NCBI GenBank assembly: GCA_004009845.1
Contig: RMBW01000086.1
Span: 62,001-126,000, forward strand
Direction of reading: 5' to 3'
Source of the DNA: Davidsoniella eucalypti
Lineage: Eukaryota; Ascomycota; Sordariomycetes; Microascales; Ceratocystidaceae
Length of the DNA: 64,000 nt
Both the position numbers and the translations under genes were made by a program. Below, piece by piece: positions 1 to 13,098 of this stretch. Every line of letters starts with the position of its first letter. Position 1 is the stretch's first letter. The notes under the pieces were generated by a model. That model made no database searches, was not told the DNA's origin, and saw nothing but the letters and a program-made list of their open reading frames with translations.

Positions 1-3000
1 GTGGTTGATGCTACTCCGGACGTTGGACAGGAGCACTTAGCCTTGCTTTATGGTCAGTCACGACCACGGCGCTGGTTCTCGCTTCGCTGGAATCGTAGGC
101 TAGACCACCTCCAATCTCCTATATTGTCCATGCCATGCTGCATATCCCACACCTCAGTATCTATGCTACGCACGTCTACCAAGCAGCACTCTATAGGTGT
201 ATGTGTGGAGTCAGGGTCTTTGCGCCTGATTGCCCATGCTTAATATGTATTGGTAGTGAATGATGACTTTGGTTTCGACCGAGAGGCATTGCTCCGGATG
301 CCGCAGTCGTTCTTCTATTCCTGGGATGATCATTGGCAAACACGATATATGTACATGCACAGTATAACAGCGATCGTGCTCATCTATCTCCAGCATACAA
401 CGTGGACTGCGACGTCACAGCGAGTCGAGGGGCTGATGCTAGCATAACAGGACGCAACTACTAGACTAGCAGTTGTAGCCAAAGCCGACCATTCTGCGTC
501 GTCAAGTACGAGAGTCTTCATGGTTGGTCTTTAAGCTCCATGTTGGGCTCTCCGTAAGCGGGCGGGAACTTTGGATGTACTGGAGGCACCGACGGGTATC
601 GATAGCCACAGTCAGGGTTAGGCCATATTGTGTCGATCCCGATCACTGTTTACTGCGTTGAATTCATTCTCCTTTGGTCCCTTGGAGTGGAAAAACACGG
701 TTTTGACGCCTTTCCCCTGGCCATAAACCATGAACAACCCGAAGCAAAAGGTGTGGCACACTCTATCAGCAGTAGATTGGCCAGGTCTTCGTCTTCTTTG
801 GATTTGCTCTAGGCAGGCTATGCCACAGACCTTGGAAGGTTTACATTCACAAGTATTCGTAGGGATAGCTCACTTGTCCTGTGATCTACCATGGCACGAC
901 ACCTTGCTCTAGAACATTGCAAGACATGGGCTTTTTAGGTTGTTCTTTTCATTGAGTTCTTTTCGTTTCTGGCTCGGAGGTGAGGGAGTGTTGGATATCG
1001 CGTAGTTGTAGTAGGGTAGTCCTCTCTCTAGGCTCTTGAATCTTGAAGACTTGCGCCACAAGGAGGAAGATATGTAAGTATCTCTGAATAGGCGAGCGAA
1101 GGCGTTGCGGCCGAACCGTCAGACTGGGTTTTCGAATCGAGGCATTAATCTTGAACACGTTTTATCTTCCTTGTGTATTCACAGTCACCACAAGACCCCC
1201 CCCTCCAACATGAAGGCAAGAGAAGATGAAGTATGTATATAAGCTATTACTAAGCCATAAGATTGCCGGCGTACTCTGGACTGCTTCTTCTTTGTTCTTG
1301 AAAGTCTACGTGATGCCATCTTCGCGTCTTATTCTATATGTAAATACTTTACCGAGTAGTAGGCCCGGCGTTTTTTTCCCTTCCTTTTTCTTCGGCCTTC
1401 GCTACCAGCTTCATATATCGTACACTTTTGGCGTCTCATTCTTTCCTTCTCCCATGCTCATGCTGCTTGTCTTCCTAAATCCTTCCATTTCCTTCTAGCT
1501 TTGTTTTTGCTGGTAGGTTACCTGATTCCCTCTACAGTCCATTTTGCTCCCCCCTTCCTAAACCCGATCAGGACAATTATATATATGTCACTATGTACCT
1601 ATTCCTTACATAGTGCCCGCTTTTCTCTCGTTATCTCATTGCTTGTGCTTTTTATTATTCTCATCATCTGTGGTTTGAGGCTAAACTAAAAATGTCCGTA
1701 TTTGGAACCCTATGTGGCCTTGATATGCAAGTTAGTGGCACTATCCAGCAAGATCGAGATTGGGGAATGTTACTTAGCTTAGTGACTGCCGAGGTCTTTC
1801 CCGTTTTCTATGTTTGGACCCTTTCTTGTTGTTGTTAGTGCTAGTCTAAGGAAGTGCGGTGCGATAATCCATAATGGTATAGACGACTATCTCGCTATGG
1901 CATATGCTTTGTATCGTTATTCTTGATTCTGAGGCCGGAAGAAACTACTCCCACATAACACTGCTGTTGATACATACAGCCTCAAAGCACGGTAGATGCA
2001 ACAGTAAGATACGACATCTAGTATAGAGGCGGCCTCGGCTCGACCGATGTATCATCGAAAGGCTGTGCCAGTCATAAGAAAGAACACAATATCAGCGACT
2101 GTCTTCTCATGTATTTGTATCACGGCAAGAATATCCTAGGCCTTGGATACACAGAAGAAGTAACTAAGGAGATAGACACATATACAGTATATGTCTGGTA
2201 TACGAGGAAGACGTGAAATATGATCGGATGGCGACGTCTCGGGGATTACGGCGAGCCCTGGAGCTTTTTTGTTCTTGCATCAAGCACGTGAAAGAACCTG
2301 TATGTGTATCTGTACAGATTTGTAATGCTTTTGACCCAATATCTGCCGTCAAAATGATATGTAATTTGGCTATTACATGACTGCATATTTAATTTTGGGA
2401 CGTACATACATATAAGCATTATATCTGTTGGCCAGCCCAGCTCACACATGTATCTGTAACGGGTTCTTAGACATGGTCTTGGCCTAAGGGATCACCCTCT
2501 CAGACCTTATAGCAGAGAGATCTACTGTGCAACGAGAAACTAGTACTGGCCTCCTCTGCCTAGTGTTGCCTAGTGTGCTTTTTGGGGGCGAATTTCTGTC
2601 CTCATTCTGTGAAATAACGATAGCTAGTCTATTTCGTATTAGAACGTTGCCAAAAAATCAACATGGAGTTGTTTGCTGACTTCTTCAGTCCGTTTTATTG
2701 CGCTATTTTATCATCCCCCTTCTCTATTTCTCTTTCCCCACGCGAATAAAAAAAAATTATAACTGCATTTTGACTAGGATGTAAAAAGAAAAGTCGGGCA
2801 GATTCTCAAGTTCGGGCCAGTTCTTGCTATTACGGCGTGGTTGGGGAGGTTATATGCATATTTTATTCTATAGCAGGGTCGAGGGCCCTGAGCAAAGCTT
2901 TCTATAGGAGACTCACCGTATATTCTTGACCTTTTAGTAGGCCACGGCATAAATAATAGAATATGTAGGAGCCTCTTAGCTTAGACGTTTGTTTGCCCTA

Positions 3001-3110
3001 TCTTCTGAATATTCGCCTTTTTGGGTTAGTCGCGGGACTGACGTGAGAGACAACTTCATCGAAATGCTCCGGCTAGCTTGTATTAAACACCACTAGCCAC
3101 ATATATTGTG

Positions 3111-3136
<26 letters not shown>
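3111..3136. repeat. TA dinucleotide microsatellite
   Basis: About 13 uninterrupted TA units in intergenic DNA. Seen directly; length is likely to vary between strains. Confidence 0.95.
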
Positions 3137-3141
<5 letters not shown>

Positions 3142-6100
3142 GACTTCTCGATCGATATCGATCGAAATACAACTTGGACCATCAAAGCCTCATTTGGTAT
3201 GAGCGTTGAATGATCTCGATCATATAGCATCAGCCTCAAAGGCTAATGCCACTAGTATAGGGTTAGGGTTATGTATTTATGTTGAATTATACCGTTCTAT
3301 CACAATCATAGCACAATGATCTTTGCATCCTTATGACAGTGTTTTGAAGCTCCTGCTGCCTTGGTCGAGGCTTCGGCTCGGCTTTTATTATACGGACATC
3401 ATCAAGCCGTCTTACTATCAGCGTTATAGTATCTTCTCTTGAACCTACTAGAAATATACCACATATAAACCTACATATATGTGGTCTGTCGATTACATGG
3501 CACGGTCAGATTGTTGGGGACTACATTTGCGGTAATTCTTTGTCTTACTGTTCCTCATTTACAAACTAGTAAAACAGTCTCAAGGCTATATAGACAAAGT
3601 TACTAATGAATAGCTCGTCATGACCCCCCAAAGAATACCTGTTTAGGCAATATTACTGTCATGGAGCAAAATAGACTCTCCGTTTGAGTTGAGCCGGTAG
3701 TTTCTTCCAGCATGTTTCTAGGACCTGTTTCTAGTGCCTGTTCTCCTTGTATATGTCGGCCAAGAGCTTTTCTTGGCCTGTCTTAACTCTACTAAAGACC
3801 CTTCGAATTGTTGCTGCCCACGTATGACCACCACTATAGTTGCACGGTGATGGTGTCTGTGCCACTGGCATTGGATGCTCACAGACTGCAAAAATGGGGT
3901 ATTCTCTCTATGCATGAAATAGAACATGTTTGCCTGTTCTGTTCTGAGCAGGCCCTTGGGCAAGATAGAGCACAACACGTAGTTTATATCACTGTATAGC
4001 ACCATTTTATGATAAGGTAGTGTGGCATAGCACATGATAACACTCTGTTACGCATGTGGCTCGGCGCTGCGAACGACAGATATAACAAAAAGTAACAGCG
4101 GACATCGAGCTGGTGCCACTTGTGGCCCGAATATAGTAACCATCTCCTCGTTTCCTGTTTCTTATTACTTTTCTTTCACGCCTTTTCCTCTCTACACGTA
4201 GTACTTGTCTCATAGCAAAGGATGTTCAAGGGGAAGCTCTGGCTGAAAACTGAGTCTTGATTACTGGGAAAAAAAAGAGTACCTCGAGCGACTCGAAACC
4301 AAGATGGCTAAACTAGGTGTGTCGTGCAATACGTTTCTGGGGCCACCTTCTACATGTACAGTATATTTGATACCAGCTTTGCTGTTAAACTAGGAGAGGG
4401 TCTTGAGGAGTAGGAAGACCCTCCCTGGCGTTCTATGTGAGCAGGGGAGAGGTACTTGGTCGAGACAGGTTATGGTATTGGTGAATGTTGGGTCTTTAGA
4501 TGATTTGTTTATGTGCTGGGCATCAACTTACAGCCTATCGATATACATACACATGCTAACTAGAGAGCTCTCTATCTGGTACAAGACGACCAAGGTGTGT
4601 GTCTCTGGCTAGCTTATCAGTGCGTACATCTCAAATATAGACGTTAGCCTGGCTTTTCATGTCGACCTTATGTCACAGCGCGCTCAGATGCCCATCTGGT
4701 GGCGTGATATCTTCGGAATTATATGCAGTATGGTGTTGGATCATGGAAGGCCATTGGATTTTGTGTCGTGGTGGCGGGTTGACTTGGTAGGCCAACACAT
4801 GCCCTATGCACATCTTTTACCTTCTTAGATGGGCCAGTCCGCCTGCCACCCAGAGGAGAAGAGAAACTAGCAAGGAAGCGTAGCATCTTACTTGATATAC
4901 TGTGTACTGTGGTTGAGATTAACTGAAAGTAAAGCTCTATCTCGGGCAACTCGAGGAACTTTACTTTTGCTCGGAAAGGGCCTGTGCCACAGCCGGGCAT
5001 TTCCTGAGTCCTTTGATACTAATGCTACTCATTGACCGATAGTTGTTGTATATGTATGTATGTACCTCGTTGCATATGCGTGTACTTTCTCTTGCTGACC
5101 ATTGCGCACGTTAGTCCTTTGAACCGTCCCTACGCTGATACCTCTTTTTCCTTCTTTTTACCCTGGTTTCTTATACTGTTTTGTTGGTTTGCAAGGCCCT
5201 TCGACAGTTTCGAACACTGCTACTAAGGCTTAATTTTCCAGCCCAAACACTACCCAACGACGCTGGATTCGCTCGTTGGCTCCGCCTCTACTAAGGCACC
5301 ACCAGATGGATACGGTAGTAGCCATGGAAGCAATGGTGGTAGGAGTGGCTGCCAAATAGCAAACACTGGAACAGAACGCTGTGGGTTATCAGAGCGTACT
5401 GCAGGAGCAGGCCTAGACAGGAACGCTGGCTGGGGTATGGCTGGCTTCCTCTGTATTTTGCTCTCTATTTCCCCTTTCAATCTTCCTCTCTTGCTTTACT
5501 TATAAGGCCAAGTATGTAGCTGGGAATCTATTGCCGAGTCTGGTAGGGCTTATAAACCTATGTAAATGTGCATATCACAAAGTAACAAGCAGTGGTCTTG
5601 GTATGACGAGGTAGATAACGGAGCAGGCAGGCCGGGTTCTAAGACTAGCAACCATTTTATACATCATGAAATCAGCATCAGATCTAGTATTGCGCCGGGT
5701 CCAAATCATGCTTCTGTATCGAGCTAGTGTTGGTGTATTTTGCACAGCTGATTTTCACCTGCATCTGCATCTATGTCTTAGCTTCTACTACCTATCAGCA
5801 ACTAGATCATCGTTTCCATGGTTATCAAGTCGAAAAACCAGTGCTAGCACAGCCTTTGATGTTACTGGTAGCGACACCTTTGGCTCGGGCTATCAAATAG
5901 ACGCGTTCTTTGTTTGATGCTCTTGGTCTTGGATGATAGCGCCACAGAGAACTGGTATGCTCATATTTTGGAAAACTCATCTGCCTTTAGGAACCACTGC
6001 GGTTTTAAATAGACCTGTTCATTGACCGGGGCATGGAAAGAAACTTCATCTCACAGAATCATCATGTTCTGGTTTCCAGCGGTAAAGCCCATCGGAGTGA

Positions 6101-8225
6101 AAATTACATGCCCGGGCCGTTAAGTCTTTTGTGTGGAAGCGCTTCATGCTACCCAAGGAAAATAGCGCAGACACTAAAGCTTTGAACGAAGCATGCAAAT
6201 CCATCTGTAGATCACCCATTGGGAAACACCTTTGATGTATCAAACTGACAGTGTATGTGGTATCGCCTTGGAGATAAATGGGCATCCTAATTACATCTGT
6301 ATGACCTACGGATCTAGAGCCTCTGGTCTTTTTGTCTTTATACATTATGCTTTTCTCCGTCGTATGCAGACATCAAACAGAACATCGTCAAGTAGCATTG
6401 ATTCCTTCTCCTCCTGACCATGCAAGTTGGATATATAGCACCAGACATAGCTTTGGATTCTACATTTCCAACTTGACACGCCACATATCAGCGAAGATAC
6501 TACATCCTTCAACCGACTTACATGTGAAGGCCTCAAGGAAAGGTAGGGGGATCTAGAGAGAAAACAAAAACGACAAGGACAAACGGTCGTTCAGGCCACT
6601 TCTCATATTAAGCAGATTTTATCTGCCGGGATAAGGGCATTAGATAACAAGGACGTATAGTTTGGATGCCACATAAGATATCTCCGATATCTATGGAACC
6701 TTTAGGTTTTATTTGCATTAGCATATATGTTTAGCAGTGAAAAATGATATATCTGCAGCGTATGTCCAAAACAAAGCCTACAAAAGTACTATATACAAAC
6801 AAACTAAAAACACTTCAAACATAATGGTAAACAAAACCTCTACTCCCCAGGATCTGTGCTTTCACCTTATTTCGCTATTCCACGCTAGTATGGTATTCAA
6901 GCTTTTAGCAAGTTGACTAGAGACAACGTTGTCGTTACTTTAATGGAATTGCAACCTTCAAGATGTCTCTCAAGATTCAGGGAAGCTCCCAACTTCGATG
7001 TATCAGGCCCCGACCTTTTGATACCGAGCCCGAGACTAGTTTAGCACTAGATGGAAGGAGCCGTAGTCTAATGTTATATACGCAAGCTTGCCTTGGGGCC
7101 TAAAGGACGGCTCGACAAAGGCAGATGGATATAGCAACTAGCCAACTATAAAGTATAAAGTATCTAGGGTATACAAGAGCCATCAATATACAGATATGTG
7201 CTTGGCATTAGACTCCAGATCTGCACTGCCAAAAGGAACGTAGATATCCGGTTAGGAAGAACAGGAAAAGAGGTCTGCGCTACGGAGGGGGAGGTTAGCG
7301 AGACCTGATACACTTCAGCAAAAGGCAATGCAACGTTATCAGGCTACGGCCGGTAGAAAGGTTTCCTTGATCGAGCCGTTGCTTTGATTTCCTCTGCTTT
7401 GCTTTACTTCGCTTCCGTTTTGCCTATACGTGTTGTCCAGATGTATCAGTTTGATCCGTACTTTTCTTTTTTTTTTTTCTATCAACGACCCTTCCTACGT
7501 CCGTCCCACCATCACCTGGTCGTTTCCTTGCCTCCAAGCTTCTCGTCTTGGCTGCTGGCATCACCGTCGATGCTCAGCCATATTCTGTGCGCAATGTTTC
7601 ATCATCGCATGTTCTACATGTAGTTCTAGCCTGTTCTGTTTCCTTTCAGTACCCTGAGCCATTTTTTTGTACCGTTTGACTCGGTCTATTGTAGCACTTT
7701 TCGCATAACATGAAGCAGTATTTTCTTTTACAGCCGTACCCCCGATAAGAGTTGCCATTAATCTAATGCTTTACAACACCAAGATATAAAGCCACACTTG
7801 TGCTGATGAGACTCGGTACATGAGAACCCTTAGGTGCATGTGCCCACGTGATACCAGAAGGCCCGCTTTCGCAAGTGTCAAAATTCAAACAAGCGGGGAA
7901 ACTGCTGTGGCCAAGCAAACGAAAAAAAACAGGCCTTCAATTGAGAAATTACATGCATAAATATATTTATAATATTTCATTTTTGAACTCTTTCATATCA
8001 TTGGCTGTTCGAGCATTTATTTTTTTACCTTTTCGTAGAAGGATCGGGAGCCGATCGTAAACAAAGCCGGAGTACCCTATGATAATAATGATAATATTAT
8101 TACTCTAGAGATCTCTTAATGGTCCTCGAAGATCGCCCCATGATGGAGGTCCGAACTAAAAAAGAAAAACAAGAACAAATTCCGCATTGGGGAAACAGTA
8201 AAGAAGACAAGCAGCGCTAGCCTGG

Positions 8226-8425
8226 CTAAACTTGCTTCTTCACTGTCCACCTAGCAGGTTGGTAGAGACACAGAGGAAAAGACCAGAGTGCTCAAGGAGA
8301 CAACTATCGCGAGGTCGGCGTCGGGGGACCGGGAGGGGTCAAGCAGCATTGAGCTAAACTTCTTCACAGCTGTCCCCCTGGCAGGTTGTTGGAAAACACA
8401 GAGGAAACCCAAAGTGTTTTCATTG
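8226..8425. repeat. Imperfect tandem duplication
   Basis: The stretch from about 8226 (TAAACTTGCTTCTTCACTGT onward) recurs from about 8353 in diverged form. Shared blocks include the TAAACTT...TTCAC...GTCC start, a GCAGGTTG core and the ACACAGAGGAAA block. The copies lie about 125 bp apart in the same orientation. No protein or RNA function is visible. Confidence 0.55.
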
Positions 8426-9436
8426 TGAGGGAGCGACTCGAGGAGAAGCTATCACGGGTTTGTGTTGGCATAATCAAATGAAGTTCAAAGCACACCATGA
8501 GAAGAGCCGGAAATGTCGGGAAACTGGAATCTTCAAAGTGTTGCCCTCCGAGTGTGAATCTCTGAGCAGCGGAGATGAGGCTCGGGAGACCAGCGATCAC
8601 GAAAAGTGTAGAGAAAAGGACGTGGGCGGTCTTTGGTGAGGAAGTCCCTCAAGAGGGGCTCAACGCCTCAGAAAACGGTGCATCATGAAATAAATCAATA
8701 GATGAGAGAGAATGGACAGCGACATTGGTGATATGTGCTGGTCGCTCTTAAAAACCCACGACGAAGGGGAATTTTTCGTCTTTGGAAAAAAGAGCCCCCA
8801 AGGGTTGTGTGGTGTAAAGAACCAAGTTGCATTGAGTACTCGTCAACCCTAAAACATTGTGCTTTTCTACGCCGTTACAAGACAAGCAAGAACATGTCGG
8901 GAGTAGCCGTAAAGTCGTGAATACTTACTTAAAGTAACGCCGAGTCAGTTTCCGAGATGTATCGGGTACTTACTACACCACTTGCACCGGTCCCAGCTCT
9001 TTCCTATCTAGGAAGTTGTGGTGGTAGAAGAACTGCAAAATTTGTTCTGTGGGCCTCAAAGTCGAGATTTTCTTTACAGCATCGTCCTATCCTACTGTCA
9101 AAACAAACGCCATATTATTGTCTGTCCTCTCAAAGACACGGAATCGCCTTTGCCAGTGTGAAGAAATCAAAGGTATAACCCGCTCTAATAATATCCGTAT
9201 TCCATCTGCCTCCTAAGCCTTTAATCGAGTCTTGTTTACCTGTGTTGATTATGGTGATGAGCAACATGTGGATATCAAACCCGTCCTTCCGCTGAGATTT
9301 CGCCCTCTTCTCCTCTTTTTTCTTTTAAATCGATAAGCTGGTTCAAGCCTGCTTCTCTCTTCCTGCTGTTTTCCTTTGGCTAATTCGTGATATGCGATCT
9401 CATCAGTCTACCAACACCACCAAAAATACCGCAACC

Positions 9437-10819
9437 ATGAGCAACGAAGCTGTCGATCAGACCCACCCCACCATCGAGAGTAAGTTGAAACATACACAAG
9501 TACTATGAAACTATCGGTTTCGAAAACTATATGCCATATCACCAAGTGATAGTTATTGGCTTCCCACAATGTCGCAAAGATTACCATCATATCTAGAGTC
9601 GTGCGGTCCTGACCACTCGACATTCCAACAATATGGGATCGGATTAGTATAGTATACCTTGGTACTACTTGGTGTCATGAAAGAAGCAGAAGCAAGCCTA
9701 TCAGTATCATCTGGAATATCTTTGCTACGGCATCATTTGCGACTCTGCGGGTTTACAGCGTAGTTGCGCCGTGGTCTCGCAAGCCGGGAAACAATGAAAA
9801 ATTTGTACCTTTGCAAACGACATCATAGCTGGCTATCATCGCCATCATGAATTCGCTATGCACACATGTATCCAACTGCTAACTAACGCATACATTTGCT
9901 TCATTATAGATGGCTGGTTCCGCGAGATCTCGGACATGTGGCCCGGTGAGGCTAACATCTACCGCGTGAAGAAGGTCCTTCACAAGGAAAAGTCCCAGTA
10001 CCAGGATGTCATGTTCTTCGAGTCGACCGACCACGGCAAAATGCTAGTCCTGGACAACGTCCTGCAGTGCTGCGAGCGTGATGAGTTCTCCTATCAGGAG
10101 ATGATCTGCCACCTGGCCATGAACTCTCACCCCAACCCCAAGAAGGTTCTGGTCATTGGTGGTGGTGACGGCGGTGTTCTGCGTGAGATTGTCAAGCACG
10201 AGTGCGTCGAGGAGGCTATCCTGTGCGACATTGACGAGGCCGTCATTCGTCTTTCGCGCGAGTACCTGCCCGGCATGGCCGTCGGTCTGGACCACCCCAA
10301 GTCCCGCATTCACGTTGGCGATGGCTTCAAGTTCCTGAACGACTTCAAGAACACCTTCGATGTCATCATCACCGACTCCTCCGACCCGGAGGGCCCTGCT
10401 GAGTCTCTGTTCCAGAAGCCCTACTTCCAGCTTCTGCATGATGCTCTACGTGAGGGTGGTGTCATCTCTACCCAGGGTAAGCTTACACAACTGCCTACGT
10501 GAAATCATTGTCTTATTTACTAACGTGACATGTGTCTATAGCCGAGTCTCTGTGGCTGCACCTGCCCCTGATCACTCAGCTCAAGAAGGACTGCAAGTCC
10601 ATCTTCCCCGTTGCTGAGTACGCCTTCACCACCATTCCTTCGTACCCCTCCGGCCAGATTGGCTTCATGGTGTGCTCTAAGGATCCCAACGCCAACCTGA
10701 AGACCCCTCTGCGCAAGTGGGTCAGAGACGAGGAGGACAAGCTGTGCCAGTACTACTCTGCTGAGGTTCACGAGGCTGCTTTCACCCTGCCCAAGTTCGC
10801 CCAGAAGGCTTTGCAGTAA
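9437..10819 (+). CDS. SPE3: Spermidine synthase
   Basis: Transfers the aminopropyl group of decarboxylated S-adenosylmethionine to putrescine, making spermidine in the cytosol. Three exons, 9437-9479, 9910-10476 and 10542-10819, give 295 residues, the usual length for eukaryotic spermidine synthases. The N-terminal GWFREI...MWPG signature is completed only by joining exon 1, which supports the distant ATG. The nucleotide-binding loop GGGDGG is at about residues 98-103 and the catalytic DSSDPEGP at about 170-177. Intron 1 is long (430 nt) compared with 65 nt for intron 2, which has a CTAAC branch site. Codon third positions are strongly C-biased, as in highly expressed fungal genes. It converges on the nitrilase gene 305 bp downstream. 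The identification is secure; only the exon 1 start rests on inference. Confidence 0.96.
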
Positions 10820-11124
10820 GTGGTGTCTTATCTCCCAAGACGCAGCACTTCGCATATATACATCTATCAAAACAACAACATCCATTTAAAATTCACATAT
10901 AGGCCCTCATGATATCCTTATAGAAACCCGTTCTTTCCAAGGGCGTACTTTCGGGCTACAATCCAGAAATATAAAATTGCATAAATCACTTCACCTTTAC
11001 TTGAACTCTACTTCATACGATGTCATTTGAGTGTAGTCGGTTCTTTATCTTCATGACGATTATCTGTTTGAGCAACATATATGTGCAATGTATTGTATTC
11101 ACAAGTTTTGCCAGAGCTACTATC

Positions 11125-12189
11125 TTATGATATAGTCACTTTAGCATCATCTGCTACGTTCTTGTAGATATCAAAACGGCGCTGTGTGCTAATGGGGATA
11201 CCACTTCTGGCACTGTTAATCTTCTCTGGATCCAAACTAGCCGACACGATTGTCTCCTTGTCCTTTTCATCTGCTTCCACCAAAACAGTAGCCATCGGAT
11301 CAACAATCAAACTGTGGCCCCAAGCATGGTACGATGCGTTCAAATCTCTAGCCGGGCTACACAGTGCTACATAGAACTGGTTGTCCACCGCACGAGCCTG
11401 TGCTAGAAGACGCCAATGCAGTGGGCCAGTGGTCATATTGAATGCGCCAGGAACAATGAAAGCGAAGCAATCGTTGCGAGCGGCGATAGCTGCCAAGGCC
11501 GGGAAGCGGATATCGTAGCAGATGGCAATACTCACGCGACCATAAGGAGGGAAATCGACGATGGTAGCTGATTCGCCGGGAGAAAGCACATCGCTTTCGC
11601 GGAAGCTAATCTTACCGGGGATGTTGATATCGAAGAGGTGCACCTTTCTATGGGTAGCCAGATGACCACCATCCGGGCCAAAGACCAAGCATGTGTTATA
11701 GTACTTGCCCGAGACCGTATCCCTCTCGGGGATCGAGCCGCCCACGAGATAGACTTGAGCTTCCTTAGCCATGGCAGACAGTGCGGCAAAGCTAGGTGCA
11801 TCTTCTGGTGATGGCGGAGAAGGCGTGAGGACTTCGGCATATTTTGGGAAAAAAGATGTTCCGTATGGCGAGTTAAAGCATTCGGGAAGTACGACAATTC
11901 CGGCACCGCTGGAGGCAGCTTCGATGACCTTTTCGCGAGCATGGGCAAGGTTCGCGCTCTTGTCGGCTCCAGATGCGAGTTGTACACAGGCGATAGTGAC
12001 GGGTTTACGTAGGACGGACATGTTGCGGATGATGTGATAAGAGTTGGGTGGTATTATGGTAGAGTAAGTAGAGGGAATATTCGGACGGCAGATCGCTTTG
12101 GAAAATAGAGAGAGTCTGTGTAATACAGAGCGCATTTCGGAAGTTACAATCTCGGATGCGGAAGGAGGCCGTAGCCAGAGGAGGTTCAA
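11125..12189 (-). CDS. Nit2/omega-amidase-like carbon-nitrogen hydrolase
   Basis: Nitrilase-superfamily amidase, closest in motifs to the Nit2/Nit3 branch, which hydrolyses alpha-ketoglutaramate or deaminated glutathione as a metabolite-repair activity. It is a single exon of 354 residues. The Glu-Lys-Cys triad is visible: E103 in LPECFNSPYG, K182 in HRKVHLFD and C224 in AICYDIRFP. The catalytic core begins at M57 (ATG at 12021-12019), giving a 298-residue protein of standard family length. The preceding 56 residues are basic and hydroxylated, with an internal M19 at the head of a likely mitochondrial presequence. Leaky scanning could therefore give mitochondrial and cytosolic forms. The family is certain from the motifs; the exact substrate is inferred. 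Confidence 0.93.
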   Translation of the reverse strand: MNLLWLRPPSASEIVTSEMRSVLHRLSLFSKAICRPNIPSTYSTIIPPNSYHIIRNMSVLRKPVTIACVQLASGADKSANLAHAREKVIEAASSGAGIVVLPECFNSPYGTSFFPKYAEVLTPSPPSPEDAPSFAALSAMAKEAQVYLVGGSIPERDTVSGKYYNTCLVFGPDGGHLATHRKVHLFDINIPGKISFRESDVLSPGESATIVDFPPYGRVSIAICYDIRFPALAAIAARNDCFAFIVPGAFNMTTGPLHWRLLAQARAVDNQFYVALCSPARDLNASYHAWGHSLIVDPMATVLVEADEKDKETIVSASLDPEKINSARSGIPISTQRRFDIYKNVADDAKVTIS

Positions 12190-12735
12190 GCTATGATAAA
12201 TACACCCAGGTAGCTAATCATGATGATTGGCGGGGTATTCATACAGCTTCAATCCCCACCTTTAAGGTCACACCATAGCGTATCTAGGAGCTTCTATAAA
12301 TCTAGTTATAGCTGATACTGGCTCGTACAACTAACGATACGAGTACATTAGCGTATTGTTATTCTTATACTAAAAAGACGACATTGAGATGATGTGAAGC
12401 TTGTACATTTGTAACATTGCTTTTATTTGTTGTGATTTATTAGAAGATTGATATATGCTATTTATTGTGTTGCACTGAGTAAGGATCTAGGCAATGCCTT
12501 GATAGTATAAAAAACAGTGCATATTAAGAAAAGAAACAAAAACCGCATGCTTGAAGAGAAAGGTATCAAGAAAGTGTAAACAAAAGAAACTGATGCTATA
12601 AGTAATGGACGATACCATTCTCTCCTTTCAGATATGCGATACTAAAGTAGTCCAGAAAGGGAAACGAGACGAAAGAAAAAAAAAAGCAGGAATATAAGGG
12701 TTCAAGGTGAACATATTTGTCGTCACTGTATGTAT
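12190..12735. other. Intergenic, no gene seen
   Basis: 546 bases of AT-rich sequence lie between the start of the nitrilase gene and the stop of the small mitochondrial gene, both on the minus strand. It would hold the nitrilase promoter. No ORF, tRNA or repeat of note was seen. Confidence 0.6.
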
Positions 12736-13098
12736 CTAGTATTTGACGTGGCCGTCAAGACCCTCGGCAGCTAGAAGCGGCCATGCCATGATAAGGCCAA
12801 AAGCAGGAACGAATCTATCAAAAAAACAATGTTAGTTTCACAGTCTCAAGCACAAATCTAAAGGAATCGTGACAGAGTTGAAAGAAAAAAGGACTTACGC
12901 TGCAGTTTGGCCACCGATACGCTTGAATAGCGAACTGTAGTCTGGGCGCGCGGGAGTGTGTGATACGGGGAGGCGCTGGAACGGATGAGGCTCGAATGAA
13001 CGAGCGACGTTGCGCATAGAAGTCAACAACGAGAACTGACGACGACCAGCAACGCGGACGGCATAACGAGCGGCGACAGAGGCAATGACGGGAGACAT
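12736..13098 (-). CDS. Small mitochondrial single-span membrane protein
   Basis: Two exons, 13098-12899 and 12814-12736, joined by a GTAAGT donor and a TAG acceptor, encode 92 residues. The first 25 residues are rich in Arg, Ala and Ser without acidic residues, a typical mitochondrial presequence. A middle segment contains FEPHPFQRLPVSHTP and YSSLFKRIGGQTAA. Exon 2 supplies a hydrophobic span (about residues 68-83, FVPAFGLIMAWPLLAA) and a short polar tail ending GLDGHVKY. The size and layout resemble accessory subunits of respiratory complexes or ATP synthase, but I do not recognise the family and assign no role. Its intron placement just before the membrane span argues for a real gene. Confidence 0.72.

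Larger units (their letters stand above)
1..9436. other. Gene-poor AT-rich stretch
   Basis: No reading frame here has a recognisable domain, and the short ORFs on both strands carry no family motif or convincing exon chain. Visible contents are a TA microsatellite at 3111-3136, a short telomere-like AGGGTTAGGGTTA at about 3257-3269, pyrimidine-rich runs, and an imperfect tandem duplication near 8.22-8.43 kb. The last 200 bases (about 9240-9436) are C/T-rich and probably form the promoter and 5' leader of the spermidine synthase gene. Non-coding RNAs or decayed elements too diverged to recognise by eye cannot be excluded. Confidence 0.6.

Noticed and set aside
3250..3275. AGGGTTAGGGTTA, two telomere-type units
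   Set aside because: Only two units, and similar single units occur elsewhere (for example near 30543, 35970 and 49213). Too short to call an interstitial telomere or a chromosome end.
10044..10439. 131-codon frame antisense to spermidine synthase
   Set aside because: Overlaps the catalytic exon of a certain gene on the opposite strand, and shows no family similarity.
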